A DNA stretch of 64,000 bases from Buddleja alternifolia (GCA_019426215.1 CM033399.1:28653022-28717021); one strand, 5' to 3'. Shown: positions 11,632 to 22,892, counted from the stretch's first letter. The notes: generated from the letters alone by a model not told the origin. Program-made: numbers and translations.

Positions 11632-12168
11632 AGCTTTGGTAGACCTGAGCAGGTCTAACGAGGTGCGAGAGCTACAAAGGAAGCTTAGCAAAATCCAGGA
11701 TCAGCTGAAAAAGTCTCAAGAATCCTGGGATGTCAAGGAGAAGAAATTGCTGCAGGAGGCTCGATCCTGGGAGTCTAGTTATCAAAAGTTGGATGCTGAG
11801 AAAAAATTGGTAGAATCGGACCTGCAAAAATTTCCTCGTCCGCCAGGCTGCAGACCTGGAAGAAGCCTTGGATAAGGCTCATCAGGATTGGGCAGCATCC
11901 CTCCACACTTCTGCCGAATGTGAGGCCTTTGCCAGGCAAGTCAGGGCCACGTTCTTGGCTTCTACTGAATTGGCCAACATGATTGATGACAAGGCCCTAG
12001 ACTATTTCTATAAAGGGTTTGATGCTTGCATCTCCCAGTTCAAGGCTCAGAACTATCCTCCTGCTGGCAGCTCAACCATGTTTCTAGACCCAGATGCAGC
12101 TTTTGTGGCCGCGGTGGCAGATTCAGCCCGCTCAGGTGTGCCAGGGAGTGCTCTCCCAGGAAAACCCA

Positions 12169-12243
12169 GAGATTCCTCCAGCTATTGATCCAGTGATTCC
12201 TCCAGTTATTGATCCTGCCATTCCTCCTGTGGTTGATCAGCCT
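12169..12243 (+). repeat. 21-bp coding repeat (IPP..D) in antisense ORF
   Basis: Three units encode I-P-P-x-[IV]-D-[PQ] in succession (IPPAIDP, VIPPVIDP, AIPPVVDQ). Confidence 0.8.
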
Positions 12244-12330
12244 GCTGTCGCTACAGCTGACCAAACTGCTAATGCTTATGGTACTGAGGTTGTTCCTCCC
12301 CCTGCTGTTAGGCTAGACCCCTTAGCCTAG

Positions 12331-13599
12331 TTTATCAGTTTAAAAATATTGATGTTTTGCTGGGCATATGTAGCCCCTCTTTTGGATAGTTACATTCCTA
12401 TTTTGCTGGTTTTGCATGGGCATGTGTAGCCCCATTTGGACAACTTAGTTTTTCCTTTCCTGTTCTACCCAACTTAGGGTAGGAACATTTGCTGTTTTCC
12501 CTTCCACCGTCTGCCTAAGTTAGGGCAGATGTGTGCCTAGCGTTTTCCCGTTTTTATGAAATATCTTTAAGTATTTATCTCTTTTTTTCCTGCATCTTTA
12601 TTTCATATATATCCACCATAAGGGCCAAAAGCTGCGGAGTGATCATACTTACTTGTCCATACTTCACATACTTGGATTACGTTTATATTACTCCTGCCTA
12701 TCTGAAAACTTAAAACAGACAATAGCCACTCTATTTTCCAGGGAGATCAGGTTAACCTTTTCTCACATAAGAACTGGTAATAATCCCAGGGTGAAAACTC
12801 GTGGCACAAAAATGGTATAAAAATTGATAAAATTGATAATCATGCCTTTGAAGCATAACCCATACTTATGATTTAAGAATTTTCCTGCGAATAGAATTCC
12901 TAATGTTCCTTTAAAAATACACAAACTTGTCAGTTATCAAAAACATCATCCAGCTCGAACTGAGTCGTAGCCTGCAGCTCTGCCAGATGATTCAGGTTTG
13001 CAATCATGGGGACTTGCACTTTATTTACTGGCAATCGTGGGGACTTGCCTTTCATCACCTTAGCAATTGTGGAGACTTGCCTTTCACTTTTTAGCAATCA
13101 TGGAGACTTGCCTTTCATAATATTTTTCACCTTCTTTTTTCCCCCTTTTTCTCCTCTCCGTTCCTACATATTTTCCTAGACGGGCTCACAGCTGACCAGC
13201 CTGCTACTGTCGGCATCCTTCCTTATTCCCTCTTTTCCCAATTTTCCCTCCTTATTTCAGCCAGGAGTGGGAGAATTAGTCCCCTCCTCCAACCTTTTTG
13301 CTCTAAATAGCCTTGTATCTCCTTTAACCCCGTTCTTTCAATGTGAGTTGGTCCCAGAATTATTCCCAGAATAATTCCACACCAACCCACCCTTATATCC
13401 TCTCAGTATGGGGCCATCGAATTCGAAGCCGCAGGCCACCTGACTTGACGAATCCTGGCTACCCACCCAGGTGGTGCATCCTAACTCCGACTACCCCCCG
13501 TTCCACCAACTCCCCCTATCTTCTCAATTTCACCCACACAAATATACATATACACATGCATGAAAAGAAATAATCTCAAAATAAAGAAATATATTCTTA
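12331..13599 (-). other. Tat element non-coding region between antisense ORF and pol
   Basis: About 1.27 kb with no recognisable gene. It contains an about 60-bp duplication (12354-12440; 'gggcatatgtagcccc' and 'gggcatgtgtagcccc'), similar blocks around 'gggtaggaac', and the 31-bp tandem array listed separately. In the element's own orientation this is sequence 3' of pol. Confidence 0.7.
13000..13122. repeat. Tandem array, four units of about 31 bp
   Basis: Units begin GCAATCATGGGGACTTGC at 13000, 13031, 13063 and 13093 (31, 32, 30 and about 30 bp) with a few substitutions between them. Tandem repeats in the 3' region of Tat elements are a known source of satellite DNA (established for the Ogre/Tat group). 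Confidence 0.9.
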
Positions 13600-14853
13600 C
13601 TAGAATTTTGGGGCTTTGCATCCGACCTTGCAAAGAAGGTATTTCAATTTTCGGCTTATTCCTGAAAAGGTAAAGAAAATTAGGAAATGCAAAGAACTTT
13701 TTGGGAGTCCCTGCAGAACAAGAAATATTAAACATAAATTTTTTTTTTTCAGATTTTGTATGTTCCATAGCTGTTTTCTCTTGCCATCCTCCAGCTCATA
13801 AGCTCCTCCTGGTAATACTTTGACCACTTTGTATGGTCCTTCCCAGTTGGGATCCAGCTTTTTCACGGTACGTACTGCATCCACCCTTTTTAACACCAGG
13901 TCGCCCACCTACACAGCCCTAGCCTTCACTTTTGCTCTTTGCGCCCTCTGTATCCTCTGCTTGTATTGCTCGATCCGCAGGTATGCCCTTTCTCTATTTT
14001 CCTCGATCAGATCCAGCTCCTCCCTCAGCCTTTCCTCATTCTGTTCTGGATTAAAGTAACTAACTCGGTGAGTCTACACTCTTATCTCTGCAGGAATGAC
14101 AACCTCAGCTCCATATACCAAGCTAAAAGAACTTTCCCCCGTAGTGGATTTGGGAGTAGTTCTATATGACCATAGTACTGATTGCAACTCTTCTACCCAA
14201 TCTCCCCCTGTTCTATCTAGCCAGGCTTTCAGACCTTGTACTATGATTCTATTAGTAACCTCCACTTGCCCATTCGTTTGGGGATGCGCTTCCAAGCTAA
14301 AGCACTGTTGAATCCCCATTTCTTCGCACCAATTCCTTAGCTTTGCCCCACTAAATTGCCTTCCATTGTCGGCTATAATCTCCCTAGGTATGCCAAATCG
14401 GAATACTATGTTCTTCCATAGAAAACGAATAACTTCGGCCTCCGTGATCCGGGCCAAAGCTTCCACCTCTACCCACTTGCTGAAATAATCCACCAACACT
14501 AATAAGAATTTCTTTTGGGCCTTTTCTATGGGGAAAGGTCCTATTATATCCATACCCCATTTGGCGAAAGGACACGGAACACTCATGGATCGCATTATTT
14601 CCGCAGGTTGGTGTGTAAGGCTAGCGTGCACCTGGCATTGCTCTGACCGCTTCACTAACTCAGCTGCATCTTCCTTTAAAGAAGGCCAGAAGTATCCGGC
14701 CCTAAGTGTCTTTCCAGTGAGGGCAGCTCCTCCGATATGGCTACCACAACATCCTTCATGTATTTCTCTGAGTATATAATTTCCTTCCTTCGCAGATACA
14801 CATCTTAAATGTGGTTGGACAAACGCCTTTTTGTATAGGACATCATCAATCAT
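13600..14853 (-). pseudogene. Tat integrase (zinc-binding, DDE core, C-terminal GPY-type)
   Basis: On the minus strand, an N-terminal zinc-binding region (REIHEGCCGSHIGG) is followed by KRSEQCQVH, where the first Cys of the usual C-x-x-C pair is Ser. The catalytic core shows KWGMDIIGPF (Asp), IIADNGRQF (Asp) and TNGQVEVTNR (Glu), so the DDE triad is present. A long core continues to about 14074. In another frame (13908-13600) the C-terminal part reads GDLVLKRV...NWEGPYKVVKVLPGGAYEL, the GPY/F module of Ty3/gypsy integrases. No chromodomain is seen. The frame break between core and C terminus means the gene is inactive. Confidence 0.9.
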
Positions 14854-15184
14854 TGTAAATCGTTAATAACCTCTGTTTGGCATTTCGTTCTACCAGGAGT
14901 GTTCCTTTCGTAAGATGTTTAACTATCTCGGTTCTCCAGTCTTCCGCTTTGTCTATGTTCAGAACTTCCTTATTATTGCTTGATCCAGCCATAGATTGAA
15001 TTGTAATTTACCGGGTCTTACAGTCAGTGATGGAGCTACCAAACTTTGACAAGTAATCTACTTTTGTGTTATCAGTTCAAGGTATCTGATGAATCTCCAG
15101 TTTGTCAAAATTTTTGCGTAGCATTTCTATAGTTTTTAAGTACTTCACCATTCTCTCTTCCCTAGCCTCGTATGTACCTTCCAC

Positions 15185-15730
15185 CTATTTTATGACAATC
15201 TGCGAATCTGAGTATACTATCAGATTCTTAGCTCCTCCTTTAAGTGCCATTTTTAATCCTATGATGAATGCCTCGTATTCTGCTTCATTATTGCTTGCTT
15301 TAAATTCGAACTTGATGGTGTGCTCCAATTGATCCCCTTCAGGTGTTGTTAGCACTATCCCAGCTCCACTTCCATTCATTGTGGCTAATCCATCTACATG
15401 GAGCAGCCAAACTTTCTCCTTTTCTACTTCCACTTCCCCCGGTTTTGTCATTTCTGTAACAAAGTCCGCCAAGACCTGTGCTTTAACGGACGTTCTAGCC
15501 GCATACTCTACGTCGAACTCTCCCAGCTCTACCGCCCATTTGACTAGTCTTCCTGATGTTCCAGCTTTTCCTAGGACTGTGCTGAGTGGTTGATTGGTTC
15601 TAACAATGATTTTATACGTCAAAAAGTATGGTTTGAGCCTCATGGCTGTGATAACTAGCGCAAATGCCATTTTCTCAATCTCCGAATACCTAGATTCGGT
15701 GTCACTGAGCACCTTGCTGATGTAATACAC
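15185..15730 (-). pseudogene. Tat RNase H plus second (archaeal-type) RNase H
   Basis: The first part (YYISKVLSDTESRYSEIEKM, then RTNQPLSTVLGK) is the usual Ty3/gypsy RNase H region following RT, here degraded. After a linker (ADFVTEMTK...) comes a second domain beginning WLLHVDGLATMNGSGAGIVL with NNEAEYEAF and IVYSDSQIV. This gives an intact D-E-D acidic set typical of the archaeal-like RNase H acquired by Tat elements. A TAG stops the frame at 15185. Recognisable continuation (GTYEARE..., KYLKTIEML) lies beyond it down to about 15090. Confidence 0.85.
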
Positions 15731-15816
15731 AAATTTTTTAGTTTTTCCATCCTAACAAACCAGCACAGTGCTAACAGCTCGATCAGCCATAGATATGTAT
15801 AATATTCAAGGTTCTC

Positions 15817-16820
15817 CTAGTACAGGTTTGGTGAGTAAAGAATTTGATTCAAATACTCTTTTAATTCCGCAAAAGCTTGTTGACATTCCTTTGTCCAATT
15901 GAAATTTTCCGCTTTATGCAAGATTTTGAAGAATGCGAGACTTCTTTCCGCAGACCTAGAAATGAAACGGCTTAGGGTCGTAATTTGCCCTATCAGCTGC
16001 TGTACTTCGTTGACATTCCGCGGCTCCGCCATATCCTGAATAACCTTAATTTTTTTTGGAATGACTTCAATCCCCCTTTCGGTGACCATGTAACCTAAGA
16101 ATTTTCCTCCCTTGATTCTGAACGCACATTTAGCTGGATTCAGCTTCATCCTATATTTCCTTACTGTGTCAAAAGTTTGTTGCAGGTCTCGAACATGCGT
16201 GGTGGTAGTGCGGCTTTTTACCACCATGTCGTCCACATACACCTCGAGATTTTTCCCAATTTGATCTCGGAACATCATATCCACTAGCCTTTGATAGGTA
16301 GACCCAGCATTTTTAAGGCCAAAGGGCATGACCACATAGCAGTATGTTCCAAAAGAGGTTATAAAGCTAACCTTCCTCTGATCCTCCTCGTCCAGGGGTA
16401 TCTGATGGTACCCACTTTGTGCGTCCATGGTGCTGCGTAATTCAATCCCAGCTGTGGAGTTTACTAGCTGGTCTATCCGTGGCAGTGGATAGTAATCCTT
16501 TGGACAAGCATTGTTCAAATCCCGAAAGTCGATGCACATCCTCCACTTCGATCCTCCTTTAGGTACTAGGACTACATTGGATATCCATTCCGAAAATTAT
16601 ATTTTCGCTATATGCTTAGCTTTAAGCAGCTTGTCCAGCTCAGCCTTGACTATGGCATCTTTTTCAGGTCCGAAGTGCCTCTTTTTTTTTAATAACTAGC
16701 CTTGCATCCGAATATACATTCAGATGATGTTGTATAACCGTTGGGTCAATTCCGACTAAGTCGTTTGATGACCATGAAAATACATCCACATGATTTCTTA
16801 GTAGAGCCACCAGCTCCTCC
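15817..16820 (-). pseudogene. Tat reverse transcriptase
   Basis: The open segment 16539-15817 begins MCIDFRDLNNACPKDYYPLP and includes STMDAQSGYHQI, FGTYCYVVMPFGLKNAGSTY and the catalytic YVDDM. It ends in the connection/thumb region with FLGYMV and QQLIGQI. The upstream part of RT (about 16820-16540: LVPKGGSKWR, DKLLKAKHIAKI) is interrupted by TAA near 16600 and a T-run frameshift near 16685. The catalytic Asp residues are intact, but the frame is closed at both ends. Confidence 0.92.
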
Positions 16821-17240
16821 TACAGCTCGGGGCTCAAGTGTGAGCCTATCCGAATTGTTTTGTCTGTCTCTTCGGGTATGAGTTCTCCTACAGGTTCGAC
16901 ATGAGCTGAAACAACTCTCTTTTCGACTTCGTCACCCTCGAGTCCAACCTTATCAGGCTTGCGTTTCTTATCCTCTATTTGTTTATCTTTGTGTTTTAAA
17001 GAGGCCACATAGCATTTCTTAGACTGACATTGATCGCCAAATACTTCTCCTACTCCATTGACTGTTGGGAATTTTATTTTCATGTGGAGAATTGAGATCA
17101 CAGCCTCAAATAGGACCAACGCAGGTCGCCCAAGTATCACATTATACGCCGAGGGCGTATCCACAACTAAGAACTTGATGAGCTTTGTTTGTTTATTGGA
17201 TCCACCTCCTAGTGATACAGGTAGGGTGATCTGCCCAACG
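16821..17240 (-). pseudogene. Tat protease C-terminal part and spacer
   Basis: Minus-strand reading gives DTPSAYNVILGRPAL, the conserved downstream half of the retroviral-type aspartic protease of gypsy elements. It then enters a charged spacer (KHKDKQIEDKKRKPDK). It is separated from the active-site half by a one-base loss near 17235 (VEPLG frame). It ends at TAG 16820. Confidence 0.8.
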
Positions 17241-18870
17241 GCTCGACCACCTCCCCTGCAAACCCAAATAAAGATGTCTTTACCGCTTCTAGCTTAGTAT
17301 TTCCCAGGTTCATTTGCTGATATGCCTGATAGAACAATATATCCACTGAGCTCCCGCTATCAATGAATATTCGTTGTACATCATAATTAGCTATTACAGC
17401 CGTAATAACCAAAGCGTCGTTGTGTGGTGTATGAACTGTTTTAGCATCTTCTGATCTAAATTTAATTTCTTTTCCTGGCCAAGCTTGGCTAACATTCATA
17501 AAAAAGGCCGGTGCTATTTCCACCGCCCTTACTTGCCTCCGCAAAGATCTCCTGGAATCGTCCTCTGTCAACCCTCCTGAAATCATACATATAGTTGCTC
17601 TATCCACGTTGTTCACCTCCCCCGCAGGTTGTCCCTGGTTTTCCCACACTTCTGGTTGCTTATTAATTTGTTGGGGAAAATTTCCTCTCCCTGCCGGACC
17701 AGCCCTTCCAGTCCCTCTTCCTTGCCATCTTCCGGGCACACCTCTGCCCCTTCCCCAGGTTCCTCCTCCTCGAAATGGGATTGAGTTACCTCTCCCAAAC
17801 TGGCTGCTATGCTGTATAACAAATTCTTTCATATACCCTAGTTTCGCCAGGCATTGAATTTCTTCCTCCAGGGCTGGGCAAGCATCCGTATCATGCCCGT
17901 ATTCCCTGTGATAGCGACAGTAAACGCGATAAGCTGGATTTTGGGGGCCTTTATTAGCTCCTTCTGGCCATTGTACTATATTCTGCTCCTCGATAGCCAT
18001 TAGTTGTTCGTTTTTCGTACCCCTTAAAGGTATGAATCCAGGTCTGGTTCGTATGCTTGGCCTAGGGAGTGGTGCTGAGCTCCATCTAGCCCCTCCATCC
18101 TTACTGATTTTTTTGCGATTATCCTCCTCGAGCTTGTCTTTCCTTTGCTGGTTTTGCTCTGCTTTCCTCATCAGCAGAGCATCCTCCATATTAACGTACT
18201 TCTCAGCTCGGCTAAGCAGTTCATCAAAATCCATGGCTGGTTTTTTAGTCAAGGATTTGAACAAATATCCATCCTTTAGTCCTTGCGTAAAAGCACTAGA
18301 TTTGAGATCCGCTGTGGCCGAAGGTACCTCTAGGGTGGCAGCGTTGAAGCGCCTAACGTACATCCCTAAAGTTTCATCTCCTTTTTGTTTTATATTAAAT
18401 AAACTTAGCGGAGTTTTTCCATGTTTTTTACTACTAGCAAATTGATGGAGGAACTTCGAGCTAAAGTCCGCGAAGGACCCAATGACTCCTTCCGGTAATT
18501 GATTGAACCATTGCTAGGCTGATCTGGCCAAGGTGGTCGGAAACACCCTACACTTGATTGCATCCGAGTACCTATGCAGCAAGGCATAATTCCGAAACGT
18601 ATAGAGATGTTTCTCTGGATTTGTGGTGCCATCATATAGTGCAATAGAATGAATTTTGAAATCCCTTGGTAACTCCTCTCTCATGATAGAGTTTGTAAAT
18701 GGGATTCCTCGATCCATTTGGATCTTCCCTCCTACCATCCTTTTCTCCATTTCTTCCATTCTTTTAGCCATAAGCTCCAGTTGGTTCAGCTTTTCTTTCG
18801 CCTTTTGCTTTACATCATGATCCCCCCAAAGGGATTGGGCAGATTCGTAATTACTAGCTTTGTCCTCCAC
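17209..18870 (-). pseudogene. Tat gag and protease N-terminal part
   Basis: One reading frame runs from about 18870 to 17209 with a single internal TAG at 18514-18516 (after LARSA, before QWFNQLPEG). The capsid-like Gag core spans it: NPEKHLYTFRNYALL, FSSKFLHQFASS, TLGMYVRRFN. A CCHC-like knuckle variant follows (CRYHREYGHDTDAC), then a Gly/Arg-rich nucleocapsid (about 17600-17800). The aspartic protease motif FIDSGSSVDILF is near 17340-17375. Gag packages element RNA in virus-like particles. The frame ends prematurely by a one-base loss near 17235. Confidence 0.9.
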
Positions 18871-19534
18871 ATCATTTCTTTTTCCTCTCCTAGATCCATA
18901 CGGCCCATTTGGAGGATTCTCTTTCGCAGTTCATTTCCATCCCTGGATTCTCCCTGCTCCAAGAGTCTTGGCCCTCCTGGCCTCTTTCCCGAGTTTCCGT
19001 CAAAGGAAATATCGTAATTACCCCTGATCTCCCGATTTCCAGTGTTTGGAGTTCCCAGCATGGATGGGGACATTCCATCCTGAACCTTCTGCCCATCCTG
19101 CAGATCTGGTCTCTCTAGCCTCTTTCCATAGTTTCCATTGGGGGAAATATTGTAATTATCCCCAATCTCCTTATTGTTTGCATTTGGTGTCCCCTGTAAA
19201 GGGGGGGGGGGATATCACTCCCTGATTCACCTTGAAATTCTGCACCTGCGTTTTTGGACTAAAACGCAGCCGTGATAGCTTTGTCTACAAATCCTTGTAT
19301 CTTACCTAAAATTAGATCCAAGGTTACAGCGCTTGGGAGAGAAATGTTTTCTTGTCCATTCGGCTTTCCTGGGGAGCTATCCCCCATGGGCTCCTGCATT
19401 TCATCCACCAAATGCCTGGCCAGTATAGCTGGCGTTTCTGGAGCATTTCGATCAGCATTTTCTGGTGATATCAACATTTCCTTCCCAGCATCTTCTTCCA
19501 CATTCGGATTTTCGACCATATCCAATTCTGCCAT
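18871..19534 (-). pseudogene. Tat gag N-terminal region, broken
   Basis: The candidate Gag start is at 19534 (MAELDMVENPNVEED) and reads 91 codons to 19259. A G-run (19200-19210) and other indels follow, and the reading continues in different frames (LGTPNTGNREIRGNYDISFDG, GGPRLLEQ). The segment is acidic and low in complexity, as Tat Gag N termini often are. Confidence 0.6.
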
Positions 19535-19600
19535 CGAACTTGTTATGCATAAAATATATGAAAAAGATTAAAATTACCTCACGCCTTTGACTCAGATTTT

Positions 19601-19616
19601 CCCACAGACGGCGCCA
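19601..19616 (-). other. Primer-binding site of Tat element
   Basis: On the minus strand TGGCGCCGTCTGTGGG begins two bases after the 5' LTR. Its first nine bases complement a plant tRNA-Asp 3' end (ACGGCGCCA). The remainder does not match that tRNA as I know it, so the primer identity is uncertain. Confidence 0.7.
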
Positions 19617-19618
19617 AT

Positions 19619-20177
19619 TGATGTGTGTGAGTTTCACACCAATAATATTTATATTAATAATAGAGATAATATGAGTATAATTGTGAGATATAACAATAAT
19701 ATGAGTGCGATAATATAAATAACAAGAGTTTAACATGGTTCGGTCCAGAAATTAGACCTACGTCCACGGGAGAAAAATGAGTATCCATTTTATTATGCTT
19801 CCGCCATGCTTATATACAAGTATTTGATGGACATGGTAAAATATAGTAAGTCAACTAAGCCTTAATTACATATAATAATAATTAGAAGACATAATCTTCT
19901 AATCTTGGCGTAATTAATGCTGATTTATTCCCCTATCTTGAGCTTGATTTCAGCAAGTCTTTATTTGGAAAGGTCTTCAACTTAATTGATTTTTGTCCCT
20001 AGCCTTGCCTTATATGGATATCTTCCTCTGCAGGGCTAGGTTGGCGGATCATCCAGATATGCCGGATTTGGGCTTATTTCCTTCTAGAAGAGTTTTGGCC
20101 CATGTTGATGATAAGTTTCGACCCATTAAGCCTTGGGCTCTCCAGCTTGGCCCAATGTCTATTTTCCACCCACATCA
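19619..20177 (-). repeat. 5' LTR of the Tat element (right copy)
   Basis: Starts TGATGTGTGTGAG and ends CCCACATCA. It pairs with 8750-9302 and has a 6-bp insertion near 20108. Confidence 0.95.
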
Positions 20178-20408
20178 CTATACATCTTTAATTCTTTGGT
20201 GATCAAGTTCGGCCGCAACTTCAAATTTGAAAAGAAGCTCGTATTTAGATTCATGAAATGGAGAGTTTGGTTCGTGAATCTATTGTTAGAAAATATATTC
20301 AAAGCAAAAATTAGATTCATCAAATCTAGGGATTTTTTATTATTCAAATTTTATAGTATTTTAAAGATAATAATTATATGTTATTTTACATAGCATTTCA
20401 TTGTCACT
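20178..20408. other. Helitron-own spacer
   Basis: AT-rich sequence between the Tat element and the CACTA element. No gene is seen. Confidence 0.6.
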
Positions 20409-20809
20409 CACTATAAGAAAATTGAGTATTGGTAATAAAAATATATGTCATGGCTTCAAATCGTGGTCTATAGCGGTGTAAGTTCACGGCCAATTTAGTC
20501 GTGGTAGATGTTTCGTATAGCCACACTAAAGGTAGCCGTGGTGAAAAAAAATACTAGCTATTTTAAACTCCAACTAGTTGTGGTAGAAGAAATGTTAACC
20601 TAACACTTTTTTGCAATGGTTAAAAGTCATGGTCTTTACAATGAACAAAACATTGACCATGGCTATAAGTCATGGTAAATATTTTGGTCATGCTTGCAAA
20701 TACCACGACCAAAGCCGTAGCAAAACGGTGGTCAATTGCTTTTAATCATGGCAAATGGACTTTTCACCATGACATATTGACATGAGCAATAATCATTTTT
20801 TTTGTAGTG
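20409..20809. mobile_element. CACTA non-autonomous element (401 bp), TSD ACT
   Basis: Begins CACTATAAGAAAAT and ends TTTTTTTGTAGTG, the CACTA (En/Spm) terminal signature. The 3-bp flanks ACT are identical (20406-20408 and 20810-20812). The interior has many short 'gtggt', 'catggt' and 'ccacg' motifs in both orientations, resembling subterminal repeats. No coding. Confidence 0.9.
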
Positions 20810-20812
20810 ACT

Positions 20813-22892
20813 TTTCAAGAATAAAATAATTTAGAACTCATCTCACCAGTTATCAACCCATCAATTTTTTTCAGAGTGGCTTAAATGATTCATTGTTATC
20901 GCATATAGAAATTTGTCAATTGCTTATATGGAGGTGAATATTACTATATTTAATTTATTAAGTTTGTTTTGTATTTTTTAAGTTATTGAGTTTTGCATAT
21001 ATATTTTGCAAAATTTAACATGATAGCTCATGTTTATGTGATGGTGCATCAAGCTCCGAAATAATGATTTCAGTAATAGTATTTAATGAAGTCAATTGAG
21101 ATCGTCTTTTGGAACTTTTTATGAGGAAAAGGGCCTGAAAAATGAGCCACTAGAATTAGATAATTAAATTTATCAGGTCCAACAACATTAACAAAAGATA
21201 TTAAAGTCATAAAATTAATTTGTCGAGAGATCATTAAACATTTAGTAGTCTATCTTTCATTTCATATAATATTTTTATTATTTATATATACCATGTAATT
21301 CTAATGTTTATTTTTTTCTTCATATTCACAAGTTCAGGAAAAAGTTTTATGATAATGAGCTTGGGAATATAGATTAAATATGAAAGGTGTTCAAAATGTT
21401 GTAGAGTGGCCATTTTTGAAGTAATGAGAGCAAATGACTTAGGTTTACTATCAAAATTTTATTTTATTTTTGATTCAAATATTTAGATTTTTTCTTTCAA
21501 TCCAAACATTGTTATTCATTTTGATTTGATTTGTTTTTTTTTTAGCATTTATTTTCCCATCCAATAAATGGTCATCCATGTTAGAGTTTATTGCTTGATT
21601 TTCTGGAATTTGGAATAATATCATCAGTGCATTGAAGTTTGCACAAGAAGAACATACTCTAAGGAAATAGTAAAACGTAATCACATGGAAATAGTAAAGC
21701 GCAATTCACATATTGATTTGTTTACATTTTTTGTAATTTTATGATGAAGATTGAGTATTAGTGCTCTTAACGTGATCAATGAGACTTCTTAAAGATATAT
21801 TTATGCAGATTGGAACTTAATACACTAAAAAACTCATAGATGCATGAAATGTTGGACCAAATCATTCGGTCATGACAAAGTTAATGTATGAATTACTATC
21901 GTTAGTACGTGTCATTGATTGTATCCATCCTATCAAAATTTTTAAGGCAATCATGCGTCCATTTAAAATAAAAAAGAGAACATGGATAATCATAGAAACT
22001 TTTTTCGCAAATTTGAACCAACTCATTTAAGTGACCAAAATAAAAAAGAATCAACTAAATTAACTTGATATTAATTTATTTAATTAGAATATCAAAAGAC
22101 TGTGGTACTCAATTCACTTGATATTAATATCAAAAGAAATTGTAATCATTTACTCAACCTCACTTTAACATTGGTAGATCTCTCTTGATTAAACCTCCAA
22201 AAAGGAAAAACGATACCATGCTTTCAACCAAAAGACATCATTAATTGATCTAATTAAACTATTAAGCTTTGATTCCTCTCAAAAATCAAAATGTGATTGA
22301 CCAATCAAATTCCCCCCCTTTTCTATATAACTATCTCTAATATTTTATTGATAAAGTTTACTAATTGTAAAATATTAGTTTTTATACTAAACTAATATGA
22401 TTTAATGCTCTTATAAGAACTTTTTCGACAATAATTATCTAATTTGAACCCAACTTTTTAGTTTGGGTACTACAAAGAATAGTTACGTATGCCCTGATCA
22501 ATGCGAAATTGAACGAAATGATAGGTATATACTTTTTATTACTTTTCTCTACATTGTTATAAGTAATTATTTTACATATTCTTCTATTGAATTCAAATGA
22601 AAAAATTAATTTTCTTCTTTATTTGTTTCTCTTATTGATGATAATTGTTAGTTAATATTTGTAAATAATTGTTTTACTAAGTTTAGCAATCATAAATAAC
22701 TTTTTTAAAATTAAATTAATACTTTCTAATACTTATGTGAAATAATAGTTACTAAACTGAATTAAATATTGTAATTTAGTTGATTATAAATAAATATATT
22801 CTGTAACGATAGATAAATAGTTTTACTATTATTCTCAACATAATTAGGGAAGATACATATTTTTACCAATATTCTCAGCATAATCAGAGTCT
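20813..22892. other. Main body of the Helitron, no gene recognised
   Basis: About 2.1 kb, roughly three-quarters A+T, with no ORF above about 70 codons that looks coding. It presumably represents the original non-autonomous Helitron interior. Confidence 0.55.

Larger units (their letters stand above)
9922..12330 (+). pseudogene. Antisense additional ORF (aORF) of Tat element, Transposase_28-like protein
   Basis: Plus-strand coding, opposite to gag-pol, starting MSDSLGSDSQN at 9922 (alternative ATG 9874). The N-terminal about 290 residues contain a FPILPLYISIAQKY...LNQFAPNAIRMMAGF block and an AEKQWKRDYFF motif. These resemble the family known in Pfam as 'putative gypsy type transposon' (Transposase_28); I recognise this from memory of the family. 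Next come a proline-rich segment (PPPPPDGPLP), a charged coiled-coil-like part (about 11640-11830, RELQRKLSKIQDQLKK), a KGFDACISQF segment and a C-terminal IPP..D repeat. Reading shifts occur near A runs at about 10773 and 11827, and again near 12110. Two intron-like GT-AG interruptions (near 10949-10997 and 11530-11632) separate segments, but frame joins are imperfect. Function unknown. Confidence 0.75.
8750..20177 (-). mobile_element. Ty3/gypsy retrotransposon of the Tat lineage (Retand/Ogre-like), 11.4 kb
   Basis: Long direct LTRs lie at 8750-9302 and 19619-20177. All gag-pol homology reads on the minus strand, so transcription runs from the right LTR to the left. Domain order is PBS, gag, protease, RT, RNase H, a second archaeal-type RNase H, then integrase. 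The dual RNase H and an extra ORF between pol and the 3' LTR are diagnostic of the Tat clade. The flanks are CTATG (8745-8749) and CTATA (20178-20182), a 5-bp duplication with one mismatch. The LTRs differ by roughly 4% (about 22 substitutions by eye, mostly transitions, plus a 6-bp indel). Confidence 0.92.

Noticed and set aside
13000..13122. Regularly spaced 31-bp repeats as a CRISPR-like array
   Set aside because: Units are directly adjacent without unique spacers, and the context is a plant retrotransposon.
16511..18445. Plus-strand ORFs opposite the Tat gag and RT (for example 18032-18445)
   Set aside because: Shadows of the minus-strand reading with no family resemblance, unlike the 9922-12330 ORF.
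22321..22350. 'tctatataactatctc' as another Helitron 5' end
   Set aside because: Not preceded by A, and the TC terminus at 3177 fits the empty site exactly.
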